Of a stretch of DNA of 5,627 nt, positions 4,779 to 5,627 are shown one piece after another (position 1 is the stretch's first letter; each line of letters starts with the position of its first letter). The notes under the pieces were generated by a model that saw only the letters and a program-made list of their open reading frames with translations, did not search any database and had not been told where the DNA came from. The DNA is from Candidatus Delongbacteria bacterium. GTDB lineage: Bacteria > UBA4055. Made by a program: the position numbers and the translations under genes. The DNA lies in contig DMTS01000002.1 of the NCBI GenBank assembly GCA_003477045.1, positions 1 through 5,627 on the forward strand. The letters run 5' to 3'.

Positions 4779-5627
4779 CTACTTAAACCAATCCCTAACT
4801 TCATTTATAACAAGTTCAGGATTCTCCCAATGCATCATGTGGGTAAGAGACATTTTTTTTACAACACCGCCTGTTTCCAATCGAAACTTTTCAGCCAAAA
4901 TATCTCTATACAAAAGATTCTCAGGAATGGATGATTGCAATAGAAGAATATTGTTCCCTGCTTGAGAAGATTTTATATCAGCATAAATAAGATCCGGCGG
5001 ACACTTATACATACCGATCAGGCACTTTTCAGCAATATTCCCCGGAACATGCCAACAATATTTGTTATCTTTAATTATAGCTAAATCCATAGTCGCAGTA
5101 TTCAATAATTCAGACCAGCGCGGATAATTTACTTTTTCTGCTCCGATAAAACTTTCCATCGTATCAAAAATATAGCCATCAAAATCTCTCCGATAAAATT
5201 CCAGATTTTCTTCAAGAGATGTCAATCCTGTCCCGTTAGCCAGATTATAATTGTCAACATAAGAATGAATATGGTAACCGCCGTCTATAAGTAACATTTT
5301 TTTTACATTACTAAAGTATTTGCTATAATAGTACATTGCAATTTGACCGCCCCACGAGTGCGCAAGTAAATAAAATTCCTTAATATCCAACATAACACAA
5401 AGATCATTTACCCATTCGGCAATTCTATCAATTTTATAATCATCATCTGATTCAAACGAAGCTGTTTGACCATGACCCGGCAAATCTATACTGATAAAGT
5501 AAAAATCATTTTTTAATGCTTCTGCCAGCTCTATAAAACTCAATTGCGTACTACCAAATCCATGCAGGCATAAAACTATCGGATTGTCTTTATTACCCCA
5601 TTCCGCTATCCTTGTCCTTGTACCTGA
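4779..5627 (-). CDS. Alpha/beta hydrolase, N-terminus beyond window end
   Basis: The frame is open to the window edge, giving 282 visible residues and probably missing only a few to about 20 N-terminal ones. The TTG at 5543 is not the start, because the conserved region continues upstream. Numbering from the edge, IVLCLHGFGST (17-27) supplies the HG oxyanion-hole loop. DLPGHG (48-53) is a core fold motif. LLAHSWGGQIA (87-97) is the nucleophile elbow, with Ser91 as predicted catalytic serine. LIDGGY follows strand 6, with Asp115. THMMHWENPE near the C-terminus has the expected general base His263. The usual catalytic Asp after the late beta strand is not obvious: LLLQSSIPENL stands there, so Glu236 or Asp115 might serve. 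The substrate is unknown. Base composition is more AT-rich than the left half of the window. The ORF6N gene lies 100 bases downstream on the same strand, with its own putative promoter, so the two need not form an operon. Confidence 0.9.
   Translation of the reverse strand, partial: SGTRTRIAEWGNKDNPIVLCLHGFGSTQLSFIELAEALKNDFYFISIDLPGHGQTASFESDDDYKIDRIAEWVNDLCVMLDIKEFYLLAHSWGGQIAMYYYSKYFSNVKKMLLIDGGYHIHSYVDNYNLANGTGLTSLEENLEFYRRDFDGYIFDTMESFIGAEKVNYPRWSELLNTATMDLAIIKDNKYCWHVPGNIAEKCLIGMYKCPPDLIYADIKSSQAGNNILLLQSSIPENLLYRDILAEKFRLETGGVVKKMSLTHMMHWENPELVINEVRDWFK

Overview
This window looks like an AT-leaning chromosomal segment of an uncultured-type Gram-negative bacterium. The Gram-negative inference rests on a complete KdsD-type arabinose-5-phosphate isomerase, the first enzyme of the Kdo/lipopolysaccharide pathway. 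Shine-Dalgarno sites and one near-consensus sigma70 promoter are visible. The exact phylum cannot be fixed from the sequence. I see no rRNA, tRNA, CRISPR array, insertion sequence or attachment site, and no gene-free stretch over 300 bases.

Left block (1-1846, minus strand): kdsD followed after 14 bases by mutS, whose first 285 codons are in the window. A strong promoter (TTGACA, 17 bases, TATTAT) precedes kdsD, so the two genes probably form one transcript. Divergently, on the plus strand (2017-3240), lies an Rsm22-family methyltransferase-like protein. It keeps the SAM-binding fold and the four cysteines that bind an iron-sulphur cluster in this ribosome-assembly family.

Middle block (3247-4172, minus strand): a YhbS-type GNAT acetyltransferase converges on the Rsm22 gene with only 6 bases between them, and a perfect AT-only dyad spans both stop codons. 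Upstream of it is a two-helix membrane protein of the DUF6868 type with an excellent ribosome-binding site. The two may be co-transcribed.

Right block (4253-5627, minus strand): more AT-rich and accessory in character. It holds an ORF6N (KilA-N-like) DNA-binding protein that stops short inside its domain, with a 17-bp dyad over its putative promoter and a perfect 27-bp palindrome inside its coding region. It then holds most of an alpha/beta hydrolase whose N-terminus runs off the window. No new multi-gene system is evident. The points most worth following up are the ORF6N gene with its two palindromes and the bacterial Rsm22 protein with its cysteine set.
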